This document shows, one piece after another, positions 49,944 to 58,285 of a DNA stretch of 64,000 bases (within the stretch, counting starts at the first letter, position 1; the number at the start of each line of letters is the position of its first letter). The stretch comes from Curvibacter delicatus NBRC 14919. GTDB taxonomy: Bacteria > Pseudomonadota > Gammaproteobacteria > Burkholderiales > Burkholderiaceae_C. The translations under genes and the position numbers were made by a program. The notes beneath the pieces were generated by a model. The model was not told where the DNA came from, did not search any database, and saw only the letters and a list, made by a program, of their open reading frames with translations. Location of the stretch: positions 1 through 64,000 of the forward strand of contig NZ_BCWP01000018.1 in the NCBI RefSeq assembly GCF_001592265.1, read 5' to 3'.

Positions 49944-50921
49944 TTACTGGGGTTGCAGGCCAGCGGCCTTGACGAGCTTGGCGTTGCTGGCAATCTCGTC
50001 CTTGATGTAGGCGTCGAACTGTTCAGGCTTCAGGGTCCAGGCATCGGCACCGAGCTTGGCAAAACGCTCCTTCACGTCGGGCGCGGCCAAAGCCTTCACC
50101 ACTTCGTCGTGCAGGCGGTTGACGATGTCGCGCGGTGTTTTGGCCGGCGCCATCATGCCGATCCAGAAGTTGAATTCGGAGCCCGGCACACCGGCTTCGG
50201 CGGTGGTGGGCACGTCTGGCAGGGCGCCCGTGCGGCGTGGCGAGCCGACAGCCAGCGCAAGCAGCTGGCCGCTCTTGATCTGGCCGATCACCGGGGCCAC
50301 GGGCGAGAAGTAGTAGTCCACCCGGCCGGCCATCACTTCGGTCACGGCTTCGGCCGAGCCCTTGAACGGGATGTTGGTGGCCTGGATGTTGGCCGCCATC
50401 TTGAACTTCTCGGCGTTCAGGTGGGTGGCGCTGCCCTGACCGGCGGAAGCGAAATTCAGGCTGCCCGGCTTGGCGCGCGCGGCGCTCAGCAGTTCGCCCA
50501 GCGTCTTGATGTTTTTCGACGGCGCGATCACCAGCACGTTGGAGAGCGAGGAGATTGGCGTGATGCCGGCGAAGTCACCCACGGTGTCAAATGGCAGCTT
50601 GGCAAAGGTCGAAGGGCTGACCGTGTGCGAAGACGAGTGGATCATGATGGTGTAGCCATCCGGTGCTGCCGTGGCCACGGCAGCCTGGCCGATGGTGCCG
50701 CTGGCGCCACCGCGGTTGTCCACCACCAGCGGCTGGCCCAGGCTGGCCCCCATCTTGTCGGCGATGGCGCGCGCGATGATGTCCGTGGTGCTACCGGCCG
50801 CAAAGGGCACGATGACGCGGATCGGCTTGTTCGGGTAGCCGTTCTGGGCGTTACCTTGCAGGGGCAGCAGGGCGGCTACGCAGCTGAGCGTGGCCAGGGC
50901 AAGGCGGGCAAGTTTCTTCAT
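49944..50921 (-). CDS. Bug/TctC-family tripartite tricarboxylate transporter substrate-binding protein
   Basis: A 325-residue periplasmic receptor. The signal peptide is KKLARLALATLSCVAALLPL then QGNAQ; the mature domain has YPNKPIRVIVPFAAGSTTDI, VVDNRGGASGTIGQAAVATA and GYTIMIHSSSHTVSPS. It is the first gene of the catabolic cluster and should bind the imported substrate. No TctA/TctB membrane components are present in the window. The ATG at 50921 follows AGGAGA. Confidence 0.92.
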   Translation of the reverse strand: MKKLARLALATLSCVAALLPLQGNAQNGYPNKPIRVIVPFAAGSTTDIIARAIADKMGASLGQPLVVDNRGGASGTIGQAAVATAAPDGYTIMIHSSSHTVSPSTFAKLPFDTVGDFAGITPISSLSNVLVIAPSKNIKTLGELLSAARAKPGSLNFASAGQGSATHLNAEKFKMAANIQATNIPFKGSAEAVTEVMAGRVDYYFSPVAPVIGQIKSGQLLALAVGSPRRTGALPDVPTTAEAGVPGSEFNFWIGMMAPAKTPRDIVNRLHDEVVKALAAPDVKERFAKLGADAWTLKPEQFDAYIKDEIASNAKLVKAAGLQPQ

Positions 50922-51020
50922 GATGTCTCCTGGTTCTGGGCATGAATGGTCGTACACCACGGCAGGCCCCCGGTGCCTCAAGGGCGCGGGTGTTGGGTGT
51001 CTTTGGGGCCTGTCGGCTGC

Positions 51021-51043
51021 TTAATTCACTAAAAGGTGAATAG
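51021..51043. promoter_or_regulatory. Candidate TetR operator before the Bug-receptor operon
   Basis: TTAATTCA and TGAATAGA form an imperfect dyad around CTAAAAGG. It shares TTAATTCA/TGAATTAA half-sites with the element at 51751 and lies about 100 bases upstream of the Bug receptor start. Confidence 0.5.
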
Positions 51044-51090
51044 AGCCATTCTAGGAAGCCAGGAGACGGCGCGTCAAGCGCCCTTCGTCT

Positions 51091-51741
51091 TCAGTTTCTC
51101 AGGACATACCCTAGGATGACATCGCTCATGTGCGACAGCCGCTCGTGCAGGGCTTTGGGTGTCATCAAATCGCGGCCGAAGATGGCCGACAGGGTGTGCT
51201 GGTTGTTGAGGTAGAAGTAGGCCATGCCGGCGATCGACACGTAGAGCTGCACCGCATCGATGCCGCCGCGGAAGACGCCGTCGCGCCGGCCGCGCTCCAG
51301 GATGTCGGCTAGTGTTTCGATCAACGGCAGGTTGGTCTTGCGCGCGCGCTGGGACTGGGCCAGATGGCGGCCGTGCTCCAGGTTTTCACTGTTGAGCAGG
51401 GTGAGGAACTCGGGGTGCTCCAGGTAGTAGTTCCAGGTGAATTCGGTCAGGCGGCGAATGGCCTGCGCCGGTGGCATGTCGGTCAGATGCAGTTGCTGCT
51501 CGGCGGCGCGGATGTCAGCGTAGGCGCTTTCCAGCACGGCCAGGAAGAGTTCGTCCTTGCTGCTGAAGTAGTAGTAGATCAGGCGCTTGTTGAGCCCGGC
51601 GCGCTCGGCAATGCGGTCCACCCGCGCCCCGGCCAGGCCGTGCTGGGCGAACTCGTCGCGTGCAGCCAGCAGGATGGCCTGTTGCGAGCGGTCGGCATCG
51701 CGCGAGCGCGGTTCTTCGGCGGCTGGGGTGGGCTTACGCAT
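51091..51741 (-). CDS. TetR-family transcriptional regulator
   Basis: A 216-residue repressor. The N-terminal helix-turn-helix is ILLAARDEFAQHGLAGARVD then RIAERAGLNKRLIYYYFSSK; the remainder is an all-helical ligand and dimerisation domain with FTWNYYLEHPEFLTLLNSEN. It lies between the Bug operon and the divergent ThDP-enzyme gene, with related dyads on each side, so it probably controls both and itself. Confidence 0.92.
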   Translation of the reverse strand: MRKPTPAAEEPRSRDADRSQQAILLAARDEFAQHGLAGARVDRIAERAGLNKRLIYYYFSSKDELFLAVLESAYADIRAAEQQLHLTDMPPAQAIRRLTEFTWNYYLEHPEFLTLLNSENLEHGRHLAQSQRARKTNLPLIETLADILERGRRDGVFRGGIDAVQLYVSIAGMAYFYLNNQHTLSAIFGRDLMTPKALHERLSHMSDVILGYVLRN

Positions 51742-51750
51742 GGTGGCAAA

Positions 51751-51775
51751 TTTAACTGATTGGTGAATTAACTCA
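51751..51775. promoter_or_regulatory. Candidate TetR operator in the tetR/ThDP-enzyme control region
   Basis: TTAACTGA and TGAATTAA form a dyad around TTGG, ten bases upstream of the tetR start. The right half is the complement of the left half of the element at 51021, as expected of two sites for one regulator. Confidence 0.5.
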
Positions 51776-51885
51776 AGTGTGGCAATTGATCGGCAAGGCG
51801 CATTGTCGTCGCGACCGTGACCCGTCAAGGGGCCGGTGCACGGAGATAATCGGCGCGATTCAATGCAACAACACGGGAAACATAC

Positions 51886-53577
51886 ATGGCCAAGCAAGTA
51901 GCGGGACACCTGATTGTCGAGTGTCTGATCAAGCAAGGTGTCGAGGTGGCCTTCGGGGTGCCGGGCGAGAGCTACCTGGCGGTGCTTGACGGTTTCCACG
52001 CCTACCGCGACCAGATCCGCTTCGTCATCAACCGGCAGGAGGGCGGTGCCGCCTTCATGGCCGAGGCACAGGGCAAGCTCACTGGCCGCCCGGGGGTGTG
52101 CTTCGTGACGCGCGGCCCCGGCGCCACCAACGCCTCGATCGGCGTGCACACCGCGTTCCAGGATTCCACCCCCATGGTGCTGTTTGTCGGCGACGTGGCC
52201 AGCGACATGCGCGACCGCGAAGCCTTCCAGGAGGTCGACTACGGTGCCTTCTTCGGCCCCAGTACCAAGGGCTTTGCCAAGCGGGTGGAGCGCATCGACG
52301 ATGCACGCCGCATCCCCGAGTACGTGGCGCGCGCCTTCGCCACCGCCATGAACGGTCGCCCCGGCCCGGTGGTGCTGGTGCTGCCGGAAGACATGCTGGT
52401 GCAGGAGGTGGACGTGGCACCGCTGCCGCGCCTCGATGCCGTGGAGGCTTGGAGTGATCCCGGGGCCTTGCGCAGCCTGCGCGAGATGCTATTGAAATCG
52501 GAGCGTCCTCTGGTCATCGCCGGCGGTGGTGGCTGGACGCCGCAGGCCGCGCAGGCACTGCAGCGTTTTGCCGAGAACTGGAAGCTGCCGGTGGCCAATG
52601 CCTTCCGGTTCCAGGACACGTTTGACAACCACCATCCGCAATACGCGGGCGATGTGGGCATTGCGCTCAACCCGAAGCTGGCACAGCGCGTCAAGGACAG
52701 CGACCTCATCATCGCCATCGGTCCGCGCTTGGGGGAGATGACCACCGGCGGCTACACGCTGCTGGAAGCGCCGCGTACCCGGCAGAAGCTGGTGCACATC
52801 CACGCCAGTGCCGAGGAACTCAACCGGGTCTACCAGGCCGATCTGGCGATCAATGCCACCATGAATGCCGCAGCGCGTTCACTCGAAGTGCTGAGCGCAC
52901 CACCCTCGGTGCCGTGGGAGAGCTGGACACAGGGCTGTCAGGCTGACTACCTGGCCAACCTGCAGCCGCAGGCGTTGCCGGGCGACATCGACATGCCGGC
53001 CATCGTCGCCACGCTGCAAAAGCATTTGCCGGCGGACACGGTGGTCACCAATGGCGCCGGCAACTTCGCCAGCTGGGTGCACCGCTTCTGGCGCTATGCC
53101 GGCCTGGCCCGGGGCCACAAGACGCAACTGGCGCCGACCAACGGCGCCATGGGCTATGGCGTGCCGGCCGGCATTGCGGCCGCGATCCTGACTGGCCGCA
53201 CGGTCTTTACCATCGCCGGCGATGGCGACTTCCTGATGAACGGGCAGGAGCTCGCCACGGCGGTGCAACACGGCGCCAAGACCATCATCGTGTTGCTCAA
53301 CAACGGCATGTACGGCACCATCCGCATGCACCAGGAGCGCGAGTACCCGCAGCATGTGAGTGGCTCGCAGTTGCAGAACCCGGACTTCGCCGCGCTGGCG
53401 CGTGCCTACGGCTATGCCGGTGTGCGCATCACGCGCACCGCTGAGTTCGAAGCAGAGCTGAAGGCGGCCGTGGATCGCCCGCAGGGTACGCTGATCGAGA
53501 TCACGCTTGACCCGGACGTCATCACCACGCGCGGTACCTTGAGCGCCATCACGCAGGCGGCGCTGGCCAGGAAGTGA
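51886..53577 (+). CDS. Thiamine-diphosphate-dependent enzyme (acetolactate-synthase-like)
   Basis: A 563-residue ThDP enzyme. N-terminal Pyr domain: HLIVECLIKQGVEVAFGVPG and the catalytic Glu in INRQEGGAAFMAEAQGK. Central domain: PLVIAGGGGWTPQAAQAL. C-terminal PP domain: GAMGYGVPAGIAAAILTGRT and the ThDP motif IAGDGDFLMNGQELATAVQH with VLLNNGMYGTIRMHQ. No small regulatory subunit follows, so it is probably a catabolic decarboxylase/ligase-type enzyme and not biosynthetic acetolactate synthase. It is divergent from tetR. Confidence 0.9.
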   Translation: MAKQVAGHLIVECLIKQGVEVAFGVPGESYLAVLDGFHAYRDQIRFVINRQEGGAAFMAEAQGKLTGRPGVCFVTRGPGATNASIGVHTAFQDSTPMVLFVGDVASDMRDREAFQEVDYGAFFGPSTKGFAKRVERIDDARRIPEYVARAFATAMNGRPGPVVLVLPEDMLVQEVDVAPLPRLDAVEAWSDPGALRSLREMLLKSERPLVIAGGGGWTPQAAQALQRFAENWKLPVANAFRFQDTFDNHHPQYAGDVGIALNPKLAQRVKDSDLIIAIGPRLGEMTTGGYTLLEAPRTRQKLVHIHASAEELNRVYQADLAINATMNAAARSLEVLSAPPSVPWESWTQGCQADYLANLQPQALPGDIDMPAIVATLQKHLPADTVVTNGAGNFASWVHRFWRYAGLARGHKTQLAPTNGAMGYGVPAGIAAAILTGRTVFTIAGDGDFLMNGQELATAVQHGAKTIIVLLNNGMYGTIRMHQEREYPQHVSGSQLQNPDFAALARAYGYAGVRITRTAEFEAELKAAVDRPQGTLIEITLDPDVITTRGTLSAITQAALARK

Positions 53578-53620
53578 TTTTGCTGAGAGAGGGCGCCTTG
53601 TCGTAGGGAGCGCCCAAGAA

Positions 53621-53650
53621 AAAAGGCCGACTTTACAGTCGGCCTTTTGC
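53621..53650. terminator. Bidirectional terminator between the ThDP-enzyme and SWIB genes
   Basis: AAAAGGCCGACT (53621-53632) and AGTCGGCCTTTT (53637-53648) form a perfect 12-bp stem with loop TTAC. A and T tracts on the two sides suit both convergent genes. Confidence 0.93.
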
Positions 53651-53667
53651 GTAATAGGCGAACCTGA

Positions 53668-54138
53668 TTACTTGAGGTGCTTGCCGATCAGGCCAGCCAT
53701 CTCGAACATGGACACTTGAGCCTTGTTGAAGACTTCCTTCAGCTTGGCATCGGCGTTGATCATGCGCTTGTTGACGGCGTCTTGCAGCTTGTTCTTCTTG
53801 ATGTAAGCCCACAGCTTGCTGACCACTTCAGTGCGCGGCAGCGGGCTGTTGCCCACGATGGAAGCCAGTGCGGCGCTGGGGGTCAGGGCCTTCATGAACG
53901 CGGCGTTCGGGGTGCGCTTCTTGGCGGGGGCCTTCTTCACAGCGGCTTTCTTGGCCGGAGCTTTCTTGGCGACGACCTTCTTGGCCGGAGCGGCTTTCTT
54001 GGCCGGAGCGGCTTTCTTGGCCGGAGCCTTCTTCGCGACTACTTTTTTAGCCGGAGCTTTTTTAGCAGCGACTTTCTTTGCCGGAGCAGCCTTCTTTGCG
54101 GGCGCCTTTTTAGCCGGAGCTTTCTTTGCAGTTGCCAT
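53668..54138 (-). CDS. SWIB/MDM2-domain protein with a histone-H1-like Lys/Ala/Pro tail
   Basis: A 156-residue protein in two parts. Residues 3-83 are about a dozen variants of KKAPAKKA, like the C-terminal tails of histone H1 and bacterial HU-like proteins. Residues 87-156 are a SWIB domain (AFMKALTPSAALASIVGNSP, VVSKLWAYIKKNKLQDAVNK, DAKLKEVFNKAQVSMFEMAG). SWIB domains occur in eukaryotic chromatin remodellers and in chlamydial topoisomerases; here a nucleoid role is likely but unproven. The ATG at 54138 begins MATAKKAPAK. Confidence 0.9.
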   Translation of the reverse strand: MATAKKAPAKKAPAKKAAPAKKVAAKKAPAKKVVAKKAPAKKAAPAKKAAPAKKVVAKKAPAKKAAVKKAPAKKRTPNAAFMKALTPSAALASIVGNSPLPRTEVVSKLWAYIKKNKLQDAVNKRMINADAKLKEVFNKAQVSMFEMAGLIGKHLK

Positions 54139-54212
54139 GATTGATTGTCCTTCTAGAAGTTGATTAATCACCAGCGAAGAACTGCTTCTGCACTGGCATT
54201 GCGGATGCTACT

Positions 54213-54254
54213 GGAGAAAAATCGCATCTCCAAGCGAAAAATCGCTTTTTCTCC
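54213..54254. promoter_or_regulatory. Alternative hairpins upstream of the SWIB gene
   Basis: AAGCGA-AAAA-TCGCTT (54232-54247) is a perfect small stem, and GGAGAAAAA (54213-54221) can instead pair with TTTTTCTCC (54246-54254). The two structures exclude each other. It lies about 75 bases before the SWIB start, in AT-rich DNA; role unknown. Confidence 0.35.
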
Positions 54255-54379
54255 TCTGAGATGTTGTTTTTTTCATCGTAAGTCGCAAGGCAGTTTCACG
54301 CGGAAAATAGCGCCGGCTTCATCTGTGCCCCCCTGACGGGGGCATTCACACCACCTTCACCGAGAGGAAACGACCCCAA

Positions 54380-54877
54380 ATGAGCACCCTTTTTGCGACC
54401 TGTGACCTGTGCGACGACTTCAAGAACGACAGCTCCGGAGACTTCCGCGTGCTGCCGCCGGTGTTTCACGATTTCGGTGCCGTGCGCGCCTTCTGCGGCC
54501 CGGTGGTCACGGTCAAATGCTTCGAAGACAACTCGCTGGTCAAGGCGATGGTCGACTCCGCCGGTGAGGGCCGCGTGCTGGTGGTTGATGGTGGCGGCTC
54601 GCTGCGCCGTGCGCTGCTGGGCGGCAACCTTGGTGCCGCCGCAGCGCGCAATGGCTGGGCCGGCGTGGTGATCGATGGTTGCGTGCGCGACGTGGCCGAG
54701 CTGGCGACACACCAGGTGGGTATTCGCGCGCTGGCCAGCATGCCGCTGCCGACCGAGAAGCGCAACGAGGGGCAGCGCGATGTGGCGGTACAGGTCCAAG
54801 GTGTCTGGGTGCGCCCGGGCGACTGGCTGTATGCCGATGCAGACGGCATCGTGGTCAGCCCCAAGCCCCTGGTCTGA
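54380..54877 (+). CDS. RraA family protein
   Basis: A 165-residue protein with DLCDDFKNDSSGDFRVLPPV, VVDGGGSLRRALLGGNLGAA and GWAGVVIDGCVRDVAELATH, the RraA/4-hydroxy-4-methyl-2-oxoglutarate aldolase signature. E. coli RraA inhibits RNase E, while relatives with the same fold are class II pyruvate aldolases; length and the VIDGCVRD motif fit either. It is a single gene. Confidence 0.88.
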   Translation: MSTLFATCDLCDDFKNDSSGDFRVLPPVFHDFGAVRAFCGPVVTVKCFEDNSLVKAMVDSAGEGRVLVVDGGGSLRRALLGGNLGAAAARNGWAGVVIDGCVRDVAELATHQVGIRALASMPLPTEKRNEGQRDVAVQVQGVWVRPGDWLYADADGIVVSPKPLV

Positions 54878-55093
54878 GGTGTGCGGTGCGGGCGTTTCGC
54901 CCGCATCGTGTGTGAACGTGTGCACTGCCGTGTTGCGTCTCGTCACGCACGCGTGAGGAGGTGGCGCATGTTGTTGCCGGGATGCTTGCACCCCTGCGTC
55001 AACGCTGCCTGCGGTGGCATTTCAAAATGCATTTCTTTATTTCGCATTGAGAAATATCGACATGATGCGTTGCGGCAAATTTTCTCAATACGA

Positions 55094-55111
55094 GATATGA
55101 GATTTCATATC
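55094..55111. promoter_or_regulatory. Perfect 7-4-7 dyad upstream of aceA
   Basis: GATATGA (55094-55100) and TCATATC (55105-55111) around GATT. Same 7-4-7 geometry as the two dyads further right but different sequence, so probably a different regulator. Confidence 0.45.
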
Positions 55112-55155
55112 GCAAATTGATGCATGTAAGTCATTGATTTTCATGGGTTAAATTT

Positions 55156-55203
55156 ATGTCTTCTATAAGACATAAGAGGTGTACAAAGTCTTATAGAAGA
55201 CTT
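55156..55203. promoter_or_regulatory. Twin 18-bp operators upstream of aceA
   Basis: ATGTCTTCTATAAGACAT (55156-55173) and AAGTCTTATAGAAGACTT (55186-55203) are both perfect 7-bp-arm dyads with GTCTT/AAGAC arms, centred 30 bp apart, so on nearly the same DNA face. TCTTATA-type arms are seen at sites of GntR/FadR-subfamily regulators in related bacteria; the identity here is inferred. Confidence 0.65.
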
Positions 55204-55292
55204 AAAGTTCAGTCATCGGTTCTCGAAACGTGCCAATGCGCCAAGTGCAGCGGTGCCACCGACTGGTTTCATGTAACTCAAGGAGAAATCTC

Positions 55293-56612
55293 ATGCCGAA
55301 AAGCCTGACTGAACAACTCAGCCGCGAACAGCAGATCGCTGCCCTGGAAAAAGACTGGGCCACCAACCCCCGTTGGAAGGGCATCGAGCGCGGCTACACC
55401 GCTGCCGACGTGGTGCGCCTGCGTGGCTCCTTCCCGATCGAGCACACGATTGCCCGCCGTACTTCCGAGAAGCTGTGGGACATGCTCCACACCGAGCCCT
55501 ACATCAACTGCCTGGGTGCACTCACCGGTGGTCAGGCCATGCAGCAGGTCAAGGCCGGCGTGAAGGCCATCTACCTGTCGGGCTGGCAGGTCGCTGCCGA
55601 CAACAACACCTACACCTCCATGTACCCGGACCAGTCGCTGTACCCGGTGGACTCGGTGCCGCGCGTCGTGGAAAGCATCAACAACACCTTCCGCCGTGCC
55701 GACGAGATCCAGCACGCCAAGGGCATTGATGCCGGCCACAAGGACTACATCGACTACTTCGCGCCCATCGTGGCTGATGCTGAAGCCGGTTTCGGCGGCG
55801 TGCTCAACGCCTTCGAGCTGATGAAGGCCATGATCCGTGCTGGCGCCGGTGGCGTGCACTGGGAAGACCAGCTGGCTTCCGTCAAGAAATGCGGCCACAT
55901 GGGCGGCAAGGTGCTGCTGCCCACCCGCGAGTCCTGCCAGAAGCTGATCGCCGCCCGTATGGCTGCCGACGTGATGGGCGTGCCCACCCTGGTGATCGCC
56001 CGTACCGACGCGGAAGCCGCCGACCTGCTGACCTCCGACTACGACGAGATCGACAAGCCCTTCCTGACCGGTGAACGCACCAGCGAAGGTTTCTACAAGA
56101 CCCGCAAGGGCCTGGACCAGGCTGTCGCCCGTGCCAACGCCTACGCCCGCTACGCCGACCTGGTGTGGTGTGAGACCGGCACGCCCGACCTGGACTTCGC
56201 CAAGAAGTTCGCCGACGCCGTGCACAAGGTTCACCCGGGCAAGATGCTGGCCTACAACTGCTCGCCTTCCTTCAACTGGAAGAAGAACCTGGACGACGCC
56301 ACCATTGCCAAGTTCCAGCGCGAACTCGGCGCCATGGGCTACAAGTACCAGTTCATCACGCTGGCCGGCATCCACTCCATGTGGTACAACATGTTCGACC
56401 TGTCGCAGGACTACGTGAAGCGCGGCATGTCCGCCTACGTGGAGCGCGTGCAGGAGCCCGAATTCGCTGCCCGTGACCGTGGCTACACCTTCGTGTCGCA
56501 CCAGCAGGAAGTCGGTACCGGTTACTTCGACGATGTCACCACCGTGATCCAGGGCGGCAAGTCCAGCGTGACCGCGCTGACCGGCTCCACCGAAGAAGAG
56601 CAGTTCCACTAA
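55293..56612 (+). CDS. aceA: Isocitrate lyase
   Basis: A 439-residue enzyme of the glyoxylate shunt, cleaving isocitrate to succinate and glyoxylate. It has [40 protein letters not shown], the signature [20 protein letters not shown] with the catalytic Cys, and [16 protein letters not shown]. Length agrees with bacterial ICL. The ATG at 55293 follows AAGGAGA. No malate synthase is adjacent. Transcription is probably controlled through the dyads upstream. Confidence 0.97.
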   Translation: MPKSLTEQLSREQQIAALEKDWATNPRWKGIERGYTAADVVRLRGSFPIEHTIARRTSEKLWDMLHTEPYINCLGALTGGQAMQQVKAGVKAIYLSGWQVAADNNTYTSMYPDQSLYPVDSVPRVVESINNTFRRADEIQHAKGIDAGHKDYIDYFAPIVADAEAGFGGVLNAFELMKAMIRAGAGGVHWEDQLASVKKCGHMGGKVLLPTRESCQKLIAARMAADVMGVPTLVIARTDAEAADLLTSDYDEIDKPFLTGERTSEGFYKTRKGLDQAVARANAYARYADLVWCETGTPDLDFAKKFADAVHKVHPGKMLAYNCSPSFNWKKNLDDATIAKFQRELGAMGYKYQFITLAGIHSMWYNMFDLSQDYVKRGMSAYVERVQEPEFAARDRGYTFVSHQQEVGTGYFDDVTTVIQGGKSSVTALTGSTEEEQFH

Positions 56613-56641
56613 GCACGAAGTACCCAGTACTCGGTCATCCT

Positions 56642-56685
56642 ACGGGGCTGACGCACCTGCGACATCGCAGGTCCGTCGGCCCCGT
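56642..56685 (+). terminator. Long stem-loop after aceA
   Basis: ACGGGGC (56642-56648) pairs with GCCCCGT (56679-56685), extended inward by GACG/CGTC, and enclosing a perfect stem ACCTGCGA/TCGCAGGT (56655-56672). It is very stable but has no T tract (GCAATTTCC follows), so it may be an imperfect terminator or an mRNA 3'-end stabiliser. Confidence 0.6.
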
Positions 56686-56901
56686 GCAATTTCCGGGACC
56701 GTTTTGATTAATTCCGGAAATGTCGTCATTCAATGTAATTAATAAACATTCTTCTTGATTGTCAAAAGAATAATTTAATTTACCTTATTAGTCTCCGTCT
56801 CTATATTTGCGGCATACCGATCCGGGTGTCTCATTTCCCAGTCGAGCACTCTGCGCTGAAACGATTTTCAAAACTACGGGCCCGAAGGGGCATCAATCAA
56901 C

Positions 56902-58002
56902 ATGAGCAAGAAATTCAACATCCTCATCCTGGGCGCATCTTATGGCTCGCTGCTTGGCAGCAAGCTGCTCATGGCAGGCCACTCGGTCAGCCTGGTCTGT
57001 CGCCGGGAGACGGCAGAGTTGATCAACCGCGAAGGCACCCGCGTGCGCATGCCAGTCAAAGGCCGGGAAGGCTTGGTCGAGATTGATTCGCGCCAGCTGC
57101 CGGGCAAGCTCGATGCGGTCTCCCCGTCGCAAGCCAAACCCGGGCAGTACGACCTGGTCTGCCTGGCCATGCAGGAGCCCCAGTACAGCGCCCCGGGCAT
57201 GCGTGAGCTGATGCAGGCGGTCGCTCTGGCCAAGGTGCCTTGCATGTCCATCATGAACATGCCGCCGCTGCCTTACTTGGCCCGCATCCCGGGCCTGGAT
57301 GCCAGCGGCCTGCGTGCCTGCTTCCACGACGCCACGGTCTGGGACGCATTCGAGCCCGGCCTGATGACCTTGTGCAGCCTCGATCCGCAAGCCTTCCGTC
57401 CGCCGGAAGAGAAGCCGAACGTGCTGCAGGTCGGCCTGCCGACCAACTTCAAGGCCGCCCGTTTCGACAACCCGGCACATACCGCCATGCTCGAGCAGAT
57501 GGAATCCGACATCGCCGCGGCCCGGCTGAACGTGGGCGGTGAGGTGTTGGACATTCCGGTCAAGCTCAAGGTGCACGATTCCATCTTCGTGCCGCTGGCC
57601 AAATGGGCCATGCTGCTGACCGGCAACTACCGCTGCGTGCAGTCCGACGGCATGCGCGCCATCAAGGATGCCGTGCACGGCAACCTGGAGCAGTCGCGTC
57701 AGGTGTACGAGTGGGTGGTTGAGCTGTGCGTCCGGCTGGGCGCTTCGCGTGACGACATGGTGCCGTTCGACAAGTACGCCGCTGCGGGCCAAGGCCTGCT
57801 CAAGCCGTCCTCCGCGGCCCGGGCGCTGGCGGCCGGTGCCACCGACATCGAGCGCATTGATCTGCTGGTCAAGCTGGTGGCCGAGCAGAAGGGCCTGAAC
57901 AACGAGTCCGTCAGCGAGACGGTCAAGGTGGTCAACAGTTGGCTCGACCGCAACCGCAAGGCCGCTGCCGAAAAAAAAGCGGCTGAGGCGGTCGCTGCCT
58001 GA
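56902..58002 (+). CDS. Ketopantoate reductase (PanE/ApbA) family protein
   Basis: A 366-residue protein. The N-terminal NADP-binding motif is NILILGASYGSLLGSKLLMA (G-x-x-x-G-S rather than the usual GxGxxG). VKLKVHDSIFVPLAKWAMLL resembles the conserved Lys-containing region of PanE, and a C-terminal helical domain follows. It is longer than typical PanE (about 300), so a paralogue acting on another 2-keto acid is as likely as pantothenate synthesis. It lies alone after aceA, with an AT-rich leader of 289 bases. Confidence 0.75.
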   Translation: MSKKFNILILGASYGSLLGSKLLMAGHSVSLVCRRETAELINREGTRVRMPVKGREGLVEIDSRQLPGKLDAVSPSQAKPGQYDLVCLAMQEPQYSAPGMRELMQAVALAKVPCMSIMNMPPLPYLARIPGLDASGLRACFHDATVWDAFEPGLMTLCSLDPQAFRPPEEKPNVLQVGLPTNFKAARFDNPAHTAMLEQMESDIAAARLNVGGEVLDIPVKLKVHDSIFVPLAKWAMLLTGNYRCVQSDGMRAIKDAVHGNLEQSRQVYEWVVELCVRLGASRDDMVPFDKYAAAGQGLLKPSSAARALAAGATDIERIDLLVKLVAEQKGLNNESVSETVKVVNSWLDRNRKAAAEKKAAEAVAA

Positions 58003-58046
58003 GGCGGCGGGCGCCTCGGTCTGCACTTCCAGACGGTCAGCAAGGG

Positions 58047-58073
58047 CGCCAGGGTCGAATCCTGGCGTTTTTG
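58047..58073 (+). terminator. Terminator after the ketopantoate-reductase-family gene
   Basis: CGCCAGG (58047-58053) pairs perfectly with CCTGGCG (58061-58067), followed by TTTTTG. The loop GTCGAAT makes it look like a tRNA T-arm, but the T tract and lack of other arms show a terminator. Confidence 0.88.
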
Positions 58074-58285
58074 TTTCTTCCCCCTCGGGTTAGAATGTCG
58101 CCATTGGACATCCCGTCCGTTCACAAGAGCGAGAAAGGCATCCCGGTTATGACACCGCGAACTACCACCACCCGGTTGATACGCCTCAGGGGTTGCTAGT
58201 CCGCGCGCCCCGGGCGCCAAGTGCTATCAAATTCAAAGCAAGGCGCGGTCTCCACCGCGCCTTTTTTCTTTTCTGCGAGTGAAAC

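Larger units (their letters stand above)
54878..55292. other. 415-bp control region upstream of isocitrate lyase
   Basis: No coding frame is convincing here. From about 55025 the sequence becomes AT-rich and is dense in dyads (55094-55111, 55156-55173, 55186-55203). There is also an inverted pair GCATTGAGAAA near 55042 and TTTCTCAATACG near 55081. This looks like a large, multi-regulator promoter region for aceA. Confidence 0.6.

Noticed and set aside
53930-54130. CRISPR-like or tandem DNA repeat
   Set aside because: The repetition is in-frame coding for the KKAPAKKA tail of the SWIB protein, without unique spacers.
58040-58075. Possible tRNA T-arm (GGTCGAATCC)
   Set aside because: No acceptor, D or anticodon arms can be drawn; the element is a perfect stem followed by a T tract, i.e. 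a terminator.
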